Assembly (NCBI RefSeq): GCF_001888805.2
Contig: NZ_CP019113.1
Coordinates: forward strand, 2,418,001-2,482,000
Length of the DNA: 64,000 bases
From: Enterobacter sp. SA187
GTDB taxonomy: Bacteria > Pseudomonadota > Gammaproteobacteria > Enterobacterales > Enterobacteriaceae
Reading direction: 5' to 3'
The position numbers were made by a program, and so were the translations under genes. Within the stretch, counting starts at the first letter, position 1, and each line of letters starts with the position of its first letter. Positions 50,970-59,474 of this stretch are shown here, piece after piece. The notes beneath the pieces are model-generated. The model worked only from the letters and a program-made list of their open reading frames with translations. It did no database searches and was not told the origin of the DNA.

Positions 50970-52634
50970 TTATTTGTAAGCGGACTGGTGAACGCCCACC
51001 GCGCGGCCTGATGGATCGTTCATGGTTTTGAAGGCTTCATCCCATTCAATGGCTTTGGCCGACGAACAGGCCACTGACGGACCGCCAGGCACGCATTCTG
51101 CGGCACTTGGCACCGGGAACAGCTCTTCAAAAATCTCGCGGTACAGGTAGCCTTCTTTTGACGACGGCGTGTTGTACGGGAAACGGTAGCTTGCGGTGGC
51201 CAGTTGCTGATCGGTCACCTGCTGCGCCGCCACTTCTTTCAGCGAGTCGATCCAGCTGTAGCCTACACCATCAGAGAACTGCTCTTTCTGACGCCATGCC
51301 ACGCTGGCCGGTAAATAGGACTCGAAGCATTCGCGCAGCACATGTTTTTCCATCTTGCCGTTGCCGCACATTTTATCCTGCGGGTTGATACGCATCGCCA
51401 CATCGAGGAATTTTTTATCCAGGAAGGGTACACGCGCTTCCACGCCCCAGGCGGACATCGCTTTGTTGGCGCGGGCGCAGTCGAACATATGCAGCGCCTG
51501 CAATTTACGCACAGTTTCTTCGTGCAGCTCTTTGGCATCCGGCGCTTTATGGAAATAGAGGTAGCCGCCGAACACTTCGTCAGACCCTTCGCCGGAGAGC
51601 ACCATTTTAATGCCCATCGCTTTGATTTTACGCGACATCAAATACATCGGCGTCGAGGCGCGAATGGTAGTCACATCATAGGTTTCAATGTGATAGATCA
51701 CGTCGCGGATCGCGTCCAGCCCTTCCTGCACGGTGAAATGAATTTCATGGTGCACGGTGCCCAGATGGTTCGCCACTTCCTGCGCGGCCTTCAGATCCGG
51801 CGAACCGACGAGGCCCACGGCGAAGGAGTGCAGCTGCGGCCACCAGGCTTCTGAACGCTCCTGATCTTCCACGCGGCGCGCGGCGTATTTTTTGGTGATA
51901 GCCGAGATCACCGATGAATCCAGGCCGCCGGAGAGCAGCACGCCGTAAGGCACGTCAGACATCAGGTGGCTTTTCACCGCCTCTTCCAGCGCATTGCGCA
52001 GCTGTTCTTTATTGGTGACGTTGTCTTTCACCGCGTCATAGTCGAACCAGTCACGCTGGTAGTAGCTGCGGATCTCACCATCTTTGCTCCACAGGTAGCT
52101 GCCTGCCGGGAACTCTTTGATGGTGCGGCACACCGGCACCAGCGCTTTCATTTCTGAGGCGATAAACATGTTGCCGTGTTCGTCGTAGCCCATATACAGC
52201 GGGATAATACCGATATGGTCGCGGCCAATCAGGTAAGCGTCTTTTTCGCTGTCATAGAGGGCGAAGGCAAACATCCCCTGCAAATCGTCGAGGAATTCCG
52301 GGCCTTTTTCCTGATACAGCGCGAGGATCACTTCGCAGTCAGAGCCGGTCTGGAAGGCATAACGTTCGCTGTATTCAGCGCGCAGCGCCTGATGGTTGTA
52401 GATTTCACCGTTAACGGCCAGCGCATGGGTTTTTTGTTCGTTATACAGCGGCTGGGCACCGGCGTTGACGTCAACAATCGACAGACGCTCATGGGCAAGG
52501 ATGGCTTTATCGCTGGCATAGACGCCGGACCAGTCCGGGCCGCGGTGGCGCATCAGACGTGACAGCTCCAGTGCTTTTTTGCGCAGTTCAACCGCGTCAG
52601 TTTTAATATCCAGTACGCCAAAAATCGAACACAT
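50970..52634 (-). CDS. asnB: AsnB, glutamine-hydrolysing asparagine synthetase B
   Basis: Cytosolic enzyme of 554 residues that makes asparagine from aspartate, ATP and glutamine. The N-terminal glutaminase domain starts MCSIFGVLD with catalytic C2, and RGPDWSG and VNGEIYNHQALR follow. The synthetase domain has the pyrophosphatase loop LLSGGLDSSVIS (about 231-242). The length equals E. coli AsnB. It lies between nagD and the tRNA operon, as in E. coli; the 274-base gap to nagD holds its promoter and a REP-like element. Confidence 0.97.
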   Translation of the reverse strand: MCSIFGVLDIKTDAVELRKKALELSRLMRHRGPDWSGVYASDKAILAHERLSIVDVNAGAQPLYNEQKTHALAVNGEIYNHQALRAEYSERYAFQTGSDCEVILALYQEKGPEFLDDLQGMFAFALYDSEKDAYLIGRDHIGIIPLYMGYDEHGNMFIASEMKALVPVCRTIKEFPAGSYLWSKDGEIRSYYQRDWFDYDAVKDNVTNKEQLRNALEEAVKSHLMSDVPYGVLLSGGLDSSVISAITKKYAARRVEDQERSEAWWPQLHSFAVGLVGSPDLKAAQEVANHLGTVHHEIHFTVQEGLDAIRDVIYHIETYDVTTIRASTPMYLMSRKIKAMGIKMVLSGEGSDEVFGGYLYFHKAPDAKELHEETVRKLQALHMFDCARANKAMSAWGVEARVPFLDKKFLDVAMRINPQDKMCGNGKMEKHVLRECFESYLPASVAWRQKEQFSDGVGYSWIDSLKEVAAQQVTDQQLATASYRFPYNTPSSKEGYLYREIFEELFPVPSAAECVPGGPSVACSSAKAIEWDEAFKTMNDPSGRAVGVHQSAYK

Positions 52635-52857
52635 AACCTTCTCCGTTAACCCTGTAATGGTGCGTTGTCTTATCGCCTGTTAATGAAAATGCCGCAAAGG
52701 AGCAGGGGGCGCAAGCCTTTTAGCGGGTCGGCAATAAATAGTGCAATGAGCGTTGTCGATTCATGAAAATTGCACAGGAGAAGACCGCAATAATTAACGG
52801 ATCGGTAATTATTGACGGGTTTTATTGAATGGGGTGATTTACCCGGGAACGAAATAA

Positions 52858-52900
52858 TGCCCGGCAGTTCGCAGGCCCGGCAAGCATGCGCCGCCGGGCA
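52858..52900. repeat. REP-like palindrome downstream of nagD
   Basis: TGCCCGGC (52858-52865) and GCCGGGCA (52893-52900) enclose a GC-rich middle with GGCCCGGCAAGC followed by GCGCC, the usual layout of enterobacterial REP units. It stands eight bases past the nagD stop and may protect the 3' end of the nag message or act as its terminator. Confidence 0.6.
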
Positions 52901-52908
52901 ACTGTGCA

Positions 52909-53661
52909 TCAGATCACGTCGATTTCAGCGACAGACGGGTAAATCCAGCTCGGACGGAACGGCATATCATCAATGTCATCAATCTGCGAGACGCCGGAGA
53001 GCACCAGAATGGTGTCCAGCCCGGCCTGGAAACCGGCCAGAATATCGGTGCGCAGATTATCGCCGACGATCACCGTATGTTCAGAGTGCGCCTGCATGGT
53101 GTTCAGCGCCGCGCGGATGATCCACGGGCTGGGCTTGCCGACCACGAACGGCTTGCGGCCAGAGATTTTCTCAATGCCCGCGCACAGCGCGCCGCAGGCC
53201 GGATAGAAGCCGCGACCGTGCGTATCCGGGTTGGTGGCGATAAAGCGCGCGCCGTTGGCTACAAAGAAGGACGCCTTATGCATCATCTCCCAGTTGTAAG
53301 AGCGGGTCTCCCCGACAATCACAAAATCAGGATTGATATCGGTGATAGTAAATCCGGCTTTATACAGCTCATGGATCAGCGCGCCTTCGCCCACCACGTA
53401 GGCTTTTTTTCCTTCCTGACGCTTAAGAAAATCAGCGGTCGCCATGGCGGAGGTGTAAAACACGCTGTCCGGCACGTCAATGCCCGCCGAGGCAAAGCGG
53501 TTCGCCAGATCCTGGCCGGTTTGTGACGGGTAATTGGTTAACAACACCAGCGGCATGCCTTTTTCCATCACCCGCGTCAGGAACTCAGCGGCGCCCGGTA
53601 CAGCAACGTTGTCATGCATCAGCACGCCGTCAATATCACAAATTACATTCTTAATGGTCAT
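52909..53661 (-). CDS. nagD: NagD (UmpH), ribonucleotide monophosphatase
   Basis: HAD-superfamily (class IIA) phosphatase of 250 residues that dephosphorylates UMP and other nucleotides. HAD motif I is CDIDGVLMHD (D9/D11), motif II is LLTNYPSQT, and motif IV is VIVGDNLRTDILAG with the Mg-binding aspartates. The length equals E. coli NagD. It is last in nagBACD, 43 bases after nagC; its tie to amino-sugar use is mostly transcriptional. Confidence 0.95.
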   Translation of the reverse strand: MTIKNVICDIDGVLMHDNVAVPGAAEFLTRVMEKGMPLVLLTNYPSQTGQDLANRFASAGIDVPDSVFYTSAMATADFLKRQEGKKAYVVGEGALIHELYKAGFTITDINPDFVIVGETRSYNWEMMHKASFFVANGARFIATNPDTHGRGFYPACGALCAGIEKISGRKPFVVGKPSPWIIRAALNTMQAHSEHTVIVGDNLRTDILAGFQAGLDTILVLSGVSQIDDIDDMPFRPSWIYPSVAEIDVI

Positions 53662-53704
53662 GGACTACCCGGATAAAAAATGAAGGCCCGACTATATGAT
53701 CGCC

Positions 53705-54925
53705 TCAGCTTTCCAGCAACCGTTGCAGCAGAATGCCGTTAAGCATGGCACGTTTAACCAGCGCAAAGGCGCCGATCGCCGAGCGGTGATCGAGGGTCGA
53801 GCGCACCACCGGCAGGTTTTTACGGAACGCTTTTAACGCCTGGGTATTAATGCAGCCTTCAATGGCCGGCAGCAGCACTTTTTCCGCCTCAACGATCTCA
53901 CCGGCAATCACCACTTTCTGCGGATTAAACAGGTTAATGGCGATGGCGATGGTTTTTCCGAGATGACGGCCAACATATTCAACCACTTCGCAGGCGAGGG
54001 GATCGCCTTTGTTGGCGGCTTTACAGATGGCTTTGATGGAGCAGTCATCCAGCGTCACGCGGCTCTGATAGCCCTGTTCCAGCAGATGACGCACGCGCTG
54101 TTCGATAGCGGCGTTGGCGGCGACGGTTTCCAGGCAGCCAAAGTTACCGCAGTGGCAGCGCTCCCCCAGCGGTTCCACCTGGATGTGCCCGATCTCGCCG
54201 ACATTACCATTACGGCCAATAAAAATTCGCCCGTTGGAGATGATCCCCGCCCCGGTGCCACGGTGCACGCGCACCAGAATGGAGTCTTCACAGTCCTGGC
54301 TTGCGCCAAAATAGTGCTCCGCCAGCGCCAGACTACGAATATCGTGACCGACAAAACAGGTGACGTTAAAACGTTTTTGCAGCGCCTCCACCAGCGCCCA
54401 GTTTTCCACCTGAATGTGCGGCATATAGCGGATCACGCCGCTTTCCGGATCCACCAGCCCCGGCAGGATCACCGAGATGGCGATCAGTTCGCGGATTTTG
54501 CGCTGACAGCTCTCTATAAAGGAAGCGATGGTATTCAGCAACGCATGTTCCAGCGTTTCCTGGGTGCGTTCCGGCAGCGGATAATGCTCTTCTGCCAGCG
54601 TTTTGCTGCTCAAATCGTACAGCGTAAGGGTGGTGTCATGACGGCCCAGACGGACGCCGATGGCGTGAAAATTGCGGGTTTCGGTAACGATGGAAATCGC
54701 CCGGCGGCCCCCGGTGGAGGCCTGCTGGTCGACTTCTTTGATAAGCCCACGCTCAATGAGCTGGCGGGTGATTTTGGTGACGCTGGCGGGCGCAAGCTGG
54801 CTGTGATCGGCGATCTGAATACGCGAGATAGGCCCGTGCTGGTCGATCAGGCGGTAAACGGCCGCACTGTTAAGTTGTTTAACGAGGTCAACGTTACCAA
54901 TTTGAGCTTGTCCGCCTGATGTCAT
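53705..54925 (-). CDS. nagC: NagC, amino-sugar regulon repressor (ROK family)
   Basis: ROK-family transcription factor of 406 residues; GlcNAc-6-phosphate is its inducer. The N-terminal winged HTH (about 15-75) reads NSAAVYRLIDQHGPISRIQI then APASVTKITRQLIERG. The sugar-kinase-like domain has the GTGAG motif and the zinc-binding CHCGNFGCLE near 250. It lies eight bases after nagA in the operon it represses; palindromes of the NagC type occur between nagB and nagE. The length equals E. coli NagC. Confidence 0.96.
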   Translation of the reverse strand: MTSGGQAQIGNVDLVKQLNSAAVYRLIDQHGPISRIQIADHSQLAPASVTKITRQLIERGLIKEVDQQASTGGRRAISIVTETRNFHAIGVRLGRHDTTLTLYDLSSKTLAEEHYPLPERTQETLEHALLNTIASFIESCQRKIRELIAISVILPGLVDPESGVIRYMPHIQVENWALVEALQKRFNVTCFVGHDIRSLALAEHYFGASQDCEDSILVRVHRGTGAGIISNGRIFIGRNGNVGEIGHIQVEPLGERCHCGNFGCLETVAANAAIEQRVRHLLEQGYQSRVTLDDCSIKAICKAANKGDPLACEVVEYVGRHLGKTIAIAINLFNPQKVVIAGEIVEAEKVLLPAIEGCINTQALKAFRKNLPVVRSTLDHRSAIGAFALVKRAMLNGILLQRLLES

Positions 54926-54933
54926 TCTTTTAC

Positions 54934-56082
54934 TTACCCGGTGACGACCTCGTTACCATTAACGATGGTCTTGATTACTTTATAATCGCGGGTGAAGGCG
55001 GTCAGGTTGGCGACCATCCCCGGCGCGATACTGCCTAACTGCTTGTCAACGCCAATGGCGCGAGCCGGGTAGAGCGTGGCCATGCGCAGGGCTTCATCCA
55101 GCGCGATATTCACATGCTCCACCAGATTCTTAACCCCCTCGATCATCGTCAGGGCAGAACCGCTCAGCGTGCCGTTTTCGTCAACGCAGAGTCCATTCCG
55201 GTAGTATATTGTTTTACCAGCAAAAATGAACTGTTCAATGTTTGCGCCTGCCGGGGCAGTGGCATCCGTCACCAGGCAAAGTTTCTCGCCTTTCAGACGC
55301 TTAGCGAGACGCACATTACTGTAATCAACATGTAAACCATCAACAATAATACCGCAATAAATATCTGCATCGTCGAGGATAGCACCCGTCAGACCCGGTT
55401 CGCGTCCGGTGATGTACGGCATGGCGTTGAATAAATGCGTCGCAAAGCGAATCCCTGCGCGGAAGCCCGCTTTGGCTTCTTTCAGGGTCGCGTTGGAATG
55501 TCCGGCGGATACCACAATACCGGCGGCCGCCAGTTTGCTGATGGTGTCGCTGCCCGCCATTTCCGGCGCGAGAGTGATTTTGGTGATGACATCGGCGTTC
55601 TGGCAGAGGAAATCCACCAGCGCGGGATCCGGCTTACGCACGAATTCCGGGTTGTGCGTGCCTTTCTTCACCATATTCAGCCAGGGCCCTTCCAGATGCA
55701 GACCCAGCGCCTGATGCGGATGCTTCGCCAGATACTCGCGCATCACGCGCACACCCTGTTTCATCAGATCGTCGCTGGTGGTGATCAGCGTCGGCAGGTA
55801 GCTGGTGCAGCCCGATTTTTCATTCGCGCGCTGCATGATTTCCAGGGTTTCGATGCTGACGGCTTCCGCAGTATCGTTAAACTGCACGCCGCCGCAGCCG
55901 TTGAGCTGCACGTCAATAAAGCCGGGGGCCAGTATGGCGCCTGCCAGTGAACGCTGCTCAATATCAGGCGGCAGATCCGCCAGCGGGCAGAGACGGTCGA
56001 TCAGGCCATTGGCGACAATAAGCGCATGGTCATCCAGAATTTCATGGCCGGTAAAAATCCGACATTGGGTTAAAGCATACAT
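54934..56082 (-). CDS. nagA: NagA, N-acetylglucosamine-6-phosphate deacetylase
   Basis: Amidohydrolase-superfamily enzyme of 382 residues converting GlcNAc-6-P to glucosamine-6-P and acetate. Metal and substrate residues: LGLHLEGPWLN with metal-binding Glu (near 131), VVSAGHSNATL (His near 195), FATHLFNAMP (His near 216), and catalytic Asp in CLVTDATAPAG. The start at 56082 (MYALTQCRIFTG) matches E. coli; the frame is open 12 codons further. It follows nagB by 64 bases. Confidence 0.96.
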   Translation of the reverse strand: MYALTQCRIFTGHEILDDHALIVANGLIDRLCPLADLPPDIEQRSLAGAILAPGFIDVQLNGCGGVQFNDTAEAVSIETLEIMQRANEKSGCTSYLPTLITTSDDLMKQGVRVMREYLAKHPHQALGLHLEGPWLNMVKKGTHNPEFVRKPDPALVDFLCQNADVITKITLAPEMAGSDTISKLAAAGIVVSAGHSNATLKEAKAGFRAGIRFATHLFNAMPYITGREPGLTGAILDDADIYCGIIVDGLHVDYSNVRLAKRLKGEKLCLVTDATAPAGANIEQFIFAGKTIYYRNGLCVDENGTLSGSALTMIEGVKNLVEHVNIALDEALRMATLYPARAIGVDKQLGSIAPGMVANLTAFTRDYKVIKTIVNGNEVVTG

Positions 56083-56146
56083 AACGACCCCCGGTAAAAA
56101 TGGCGTTCCGTCCTTCACAGATCGTAGAGGAAGGACGGAAACGTAA

Positions 56147-56947
56147 TTACAGACCTTTAATATTTTCAGCTTCTAATTCGTTGAAATATTTCAGCGTTTT
56201 AACTTTCAGCTCCATGGTGGACGGCTCATCGCATACCACCACCGCTTTCGGGTGCAGTTGCAGACAGCTGATGGTCCACATGTGGTTGACGTTGCCTTCC
56301 ACCGCCGCCTGCAGCGCCTGTGCTTTCACGCTGCCGAGCACCAGGATCATCACTTCTTCCGCATCCAGCAGCGTACCCACGCCCACGGTCAGCGCATATT
56401 TTGGCACCTGATCCACATCGCCATCAAAGAAGCGGGAATTCGCCACGCGGGTATCGTGGGTCAGCGTTTTAATACGGGTACGGGAAGCCAGTGAGGACGC
56501 CGGTTCGTTGAACGCGATGTGCCCATCGTTGCCCACGCCGCCCATAAACAGGTGAATTTTGCCGTACGCGCGGATTTTTTCTTCATACTGACGGCATTCT
56601 GCGTCAATATCTGGCGCATTGCCATTCAGCAGGTTGATATTTTCTGCGGGAATATCAACGTGATCAAAAAAGTTGCGGTGCATAAAGCTGTGATAGCTTT
56701 CCGGGTGCTCTTTCGGCAGGCCGACATATTCATCCATATTAAAGGTGACCACGTGCTTAAAGCTAACCTGGCCCGTTTTATGCATTTCTACCAGAGCTTT
56801 ATACGCGGTGAGGGGAGTGCCCCCGGTTGGCAGACCCAGCACGAACGGACGATCCGCCGTTGGTTTGAAGGCATTGATGCGATTAACGATATGACGGGCA
56901 GCCCATTTTCCGACTTGTTCGGCGGTTGCCAGGGGGATCAGTCTCAT
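56147..56947 (-). CDS. nagB: NagB, glucosamine-6-phosphate deaminase
   Basis: Cytosolic isomerase/deaminase of 266 residues that turns glucosamine-6-P into fructose-6-P and ammonia; GlcNAc-6-P is the allosteric activator. LGLPTGGTPLTAYK (about 38-51) binds phosphate, FNMDEYVGL holds the catalytic D72, and FMGGVGNDGHIAFNEP holds D141 and H143. The length equals E. coli NagB. It is first in nagBACD and divergent from nagE across a 331-base region of operators. Confidence 0.97.
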   Translation of the reverse strand: MRLIPLATAEQVGKWAARHIVNRINAFKPTADRPFVLGLPTGGTPLTAYKALVEMHKTGQVSFKHVVTFNMDEYVGLPKEHPESYHSFMHRNFFDHVDIPAENINLLNGNAPDIDAECRQYEEKIRAYGKIHLFMGGVGNDGHIAFNEPASSLASRTRIKTLTHDTRVANSRFFDGDVDQVPKYALTVGVGTLLDAEEVMILVLGSVKAQALQAAVEGNVNHMWTISCLQLHPKAVVVCDEPSTMELKVKTLKYFNELEAENIKGL

Positions 56948-56961
56948 GTTTCACCTCTACA

Positions 56962-56977
56962 ATTTAGATAAATAAAT
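56962..56977. promoter_or_regulatory. NagC-type operator at nagB
   Basis: ATTT (56962-56965), eight bases, then AAAT (56974-56977) gives the ATTT-N8-AAAT core of NagC sites, 15 bases upstream of the nagB ATG. Confidence 0.5.
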
Positions 56978-57115
56978 GGACGGGTTGGGCATTCTGCCTG
57001 CTCTTGTAAGGGTAACGCAGTATAGCCGTCGAGTGGCAACAATCCGTCTTGATTTTTTGAATCATAAAATAAGTTTTGTTTGTTAGCCAGCGGAAGGGAG
57101 GGTAAATAACGATAT

Positions 57116-57135
57116 TTGGTGATTTTAATCACAAA
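57116..57135. promoter_or_regulatory. CRP-like site in the nagB-nagE region
   Basis: GGTGA-TTTTAA-TCACA (57118-57133) matches nine of ten core bases of the CRP palindrome, about 145 bases ahead of nagE and beside the NagC site. It fits cAMP-CRP activation of both transcription units. Confidence 0.65.
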
Positions 57136-57145
57136 AAAAGGGTGT

Positions 57146-57166
57146 TTAATTTGCGGGGCGAATTAA
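57146..57166. promoter_or_regulatory. NagC-type operator at nagE
   Basis: TTAATT (57146-57151) and AATTAA (57161-57166) form a perfect palindrome around a GC-rich centre, and TAATTT-N8-AATTAA fits the NagC pattern with one mismatch. It lies 112 bases upstream of nagE. Confidence 0.6.
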
Positions 57167-57278
57167 TTTTTTACACACTCATTCAGTAAGTGAAAAATAG
57201 CCTTTGCTTCAGGCTGGTCGGACTATAAAAAAAACTGCTTGTGATGAAGCCTGACAGGGTTTCATAGGGGGAATAAAA

Positions 57279-59315
57279 GTGAGTATTTTAGGCTATCTGC
57301 AAAAGGTTGGCCGCGCGCTTATGGTGCCGGTCGCCACGCTGCCTGCCGCAGCAATTTTAATGGGTGTCGGCTACTGGATTGACCCCGTGGGTTGGGGTGG
57401 TGATAACGCACTGGCGGCGTTCTTCATTAAATCCGGGTCGGCCATTATCGACAACATGTCCGTACTCTTTGCCATTGGCGTGGCGTATGGCATGTCAAAA
57501 GACAAAGACGGCGCGGCGGCGTTAACCGGCTTTGTTGGTTTCCTGGTATTAACCACGCTCTGCTCGCCCGCTGCGGTTTCCATGATCCAGAAAATCCCTC
57601 TGGACCAGGTACCGGCGGCATTCGGCAAAATCAGCAACCAGTTTGTGGGCATCCTGGTGGGTATTATCTCCGCTGAGCTGTACAACCGTTTCAGCAGCGT
57701 AGAACTGCCGAAGGCGCTCTCCTTCTTCAGCGGTCGCCGTCTGGTGCCGATCCTCACTTCCTTTGTGATGATCATCGTCGCTTTCATTCTGATGTACATC
57801 TGGCCGGTGATTTTTGATGGCCTGGTGAACTTCGGTGAACAGATCCAGAAACTCGGCTCCGTGGGCGCGGGCGTTTACGCCTTCTTTAACCGCTTGCTGA
57901 TCCCGGTGGGTCTGCACCACGCCCTGAACTCCGTGTTCTGGTTCGACGTGGCGGGCATCAACGACATCCCTAACTTCCTCGGCGGCGCACAGTCTATCGA
58001 AGCAGGTAAAGCGGTTGTCGGTATCACCGGTCGTTATCAGGCGGGCTTCTTCCCGATCATGATGTTCGGTCTGCCGGGGGCAGCGCTGGCGATTTATCAC
58101 TGCGCGCGTCCGGAGAACAAAGCGAAAGTGCTGGGTATCATGATGGCCGGCGCCTTTGCCGCTTTTTTTACCGGCATCACTGAACCGCTGGAATTCTCCT
58201 TCATGTTCGTGGCGCCGGTGCTGTACGTTATTCACGCCGTGCTGACCGGTATCTCTGTATTCATCGCCGCCAGCATGCAGTGGATTGCCGGTTTCGGCTT
58301 CAGCGCCGGTCTGGTGGATATGGTGCTCTCGTCCCGCAACCCGCTGGCCACGCACTGGTACATGCTGATCCTGCAGGGTCTGGTGTTCTTCGTGATCTAC
58401 TATGTGGTGTTCCGCTTCACGATCACCAAATTCAACCTGATGACCCCGGGTCGTGAACTGGCGGTTGCCGGTGATGAATCCGATGGTCAGGACGTGAATA
58501 TCAGCACCAATGGTAAAGATCAGGACATTAACGGCCTGGCGCGTCAGTACATCGCGGCGGTCGGCGGCTCTGCCAACCTGACCGGTATCGATGCCTGTAT
58601 CACCCGTCTGCGTCTTAACGTGAAAGACTCCTCGCAGGTCAACGAAGCGCTGGCAAAACGCCTCGGCGCAACCGGCGTGATCCGTCTGAACAAAACCAGC
58701 GTGCAGATTATCGTCGGGTTTGTGGCGGAAAAAATTGCCAATGCTATGAAAACCACCGGCGATGTTCCGGCAGCGCCGGCAACCGGTGCCGCTGCCAGCA
58801 CCGCCCCTGCTGCTGCCGCGCCGGTTGCCGCAGCCCAGGCCGTGCCGAATGCCGCGACTATCGCGCAGCTGGTATCGCCGGTAACGGGTGAAGTCGTGGC
58901 GCTGGATCAGGTGCCGGACGAAGCCTTTGCCAGCAAAGCGGTGGGCGACGGTGTGGCGGTGAAACCAACCGATAAACTGGTGGTCTCTCCGGCGGCCGGA
59001 ACCATTGTGAAAATCTTCAACACCAACCATGCGTTCTGCCTCGAAACGGACAAAGGCGCTGAGATCGTGGTGCACATGGGTATTGATACCGTGGCGCTGG
59101 GCGGTCAGGGCTTTACCCGTCTGGTGGAAGAGGGCGCAACGGTCACGGCTGGTCAGCCGGTGCTGGAAATGGATCTGGACTATCTGAACGCTAACGCGCG
59201 CTCCATGATTAGCCCGGTCGTGTGCAGCAACATCGACGATTTCCGTGGTCTGGTGATCAACGCCGAAGGTCATGTGGTGGCGGGTCAAACGCCGCTGTTT
59301 GAAATCAAAGGCTAA
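57279..59315 (+). CDS. nagE: NagE, N-acetylglucosamine-specific PTS EIICBA
   Basis: Three-domain PTS transporter of 678 residues. EIIC (about 1-385) spans the membrane with NRLLIPVGLHHALNSVFWFD and the GITEPLEFSFMF signature. EIIB (about 415-490) has the phosphorylated C440 in IDACITRLRLNV. EIIA (about 525-678) has H584 and the phosphorylated H599 in EIVVHMGIDTVALGG. The start is GTG at 57279 with AGGGGGA ahead. The EIIB-EIIA linker (about 496-522) is a long Ala/Pro run, and the protein is about 30 residues longer than E. coli NagE as I recall it. It imports GlcNAc as the 6-phosphate, feeding NagA and NagB. Confidence 0.96.
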   Translation: MSILGYLQKVGRALMVPVATLPAAAILMGVGYWIDPVGWGGDNALAAFFIKSGSAIIDNMSVLFAIGVAYGMSKDKDGAAALTGFVGFLVLTTLCSPAAVSMIQKIPLDQVPAAFGKISNQFVGILVGIISAELYNRFSSVELPKALSFFSGRRLVPILTSFVMIIVAFILMYIWPVIFDGLVNFGEQIQKLGSVGAGVYAFFNRLLIPVGLHHALNSVFWFDVAGINDIPNFLGGAQSIEAGKAVVGITGRYQAGFFPIMMFGLPGAALAIYHCARPENKAKVLGIMMAGAFAAFFTGITEPLEFSFMFVAPVLYVIHAVLTGISVFIAASMQWIAGFGFSAGLVDMVLSSRNPLATHWYMLILQGLVFFVIYYVVFRFTITKFNLMTPGRELAVAGDESDGQDVNISTNGKDQDINGLARQYIAAVGGSANLTGIDACITRLRLNVKDSSQVNEALAKRLGATGVIRLNKTSVQIIVGFVAEKIANAMKTTGDVPAAPATGAAASTAPAAAAPVAAAQAVPNAATIAQLVSPVTGEVVALDQVPDEAFASKAVGDGVAVKPTDKLVVSPAAGTIVKIFNTNHAFCLETDKGAEIVVHMGIDTVALGGQGFTRLVEEGATVTAGQPVLEMDLDYLNANARSMISPVVCSNIDDFRGLVINAEGHVVAGQTPLFEIKG

Positions 59316-59336
59316 TCACACCACGCAGTGATAAAG

Positions 59337-59365
59337 GCGGCGGGATCATCCCGCCGCTTTTTTTT
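59337..59365 (+). terminator. Intrinsic terminator of nagE
   Basis: GCGGCGGGA (59337-59345) pairs perfectly with TCCCGCCGC (59349-59357), then eight T. Confidence 0.95.
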
Positions 59366-59474
59366 GCCTGTCATTCCCGTAATCGCGCTTTTTGTGCAAC
59401 TTAAAGGTTGTCTCGGCGTCCGGCTTATAAGATCATATCCCGTTATACGTTATTGACGCTTTGAGGAATCCGCG

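Larger units (their letters stand above)
56948..57278. other. nagB-nagE divergent regulatory region
   Basis: These 331 bases contain no gene. They hold two NagC-type palindromes, one close to each gene, and one CRP-like site near nagE, the arrangement known in E. coli, where NagC joins both operators by a loop. The middle (57050-57145) is AT-rich. Confidence 0.75.

Noticed and set aside
57549..59288. 579-codon open frame antisense to nagE
   Set aside because: The sequence is low-complexity, rich in His, Arg and Gln, with no motifs; it is a shadow of nagE.
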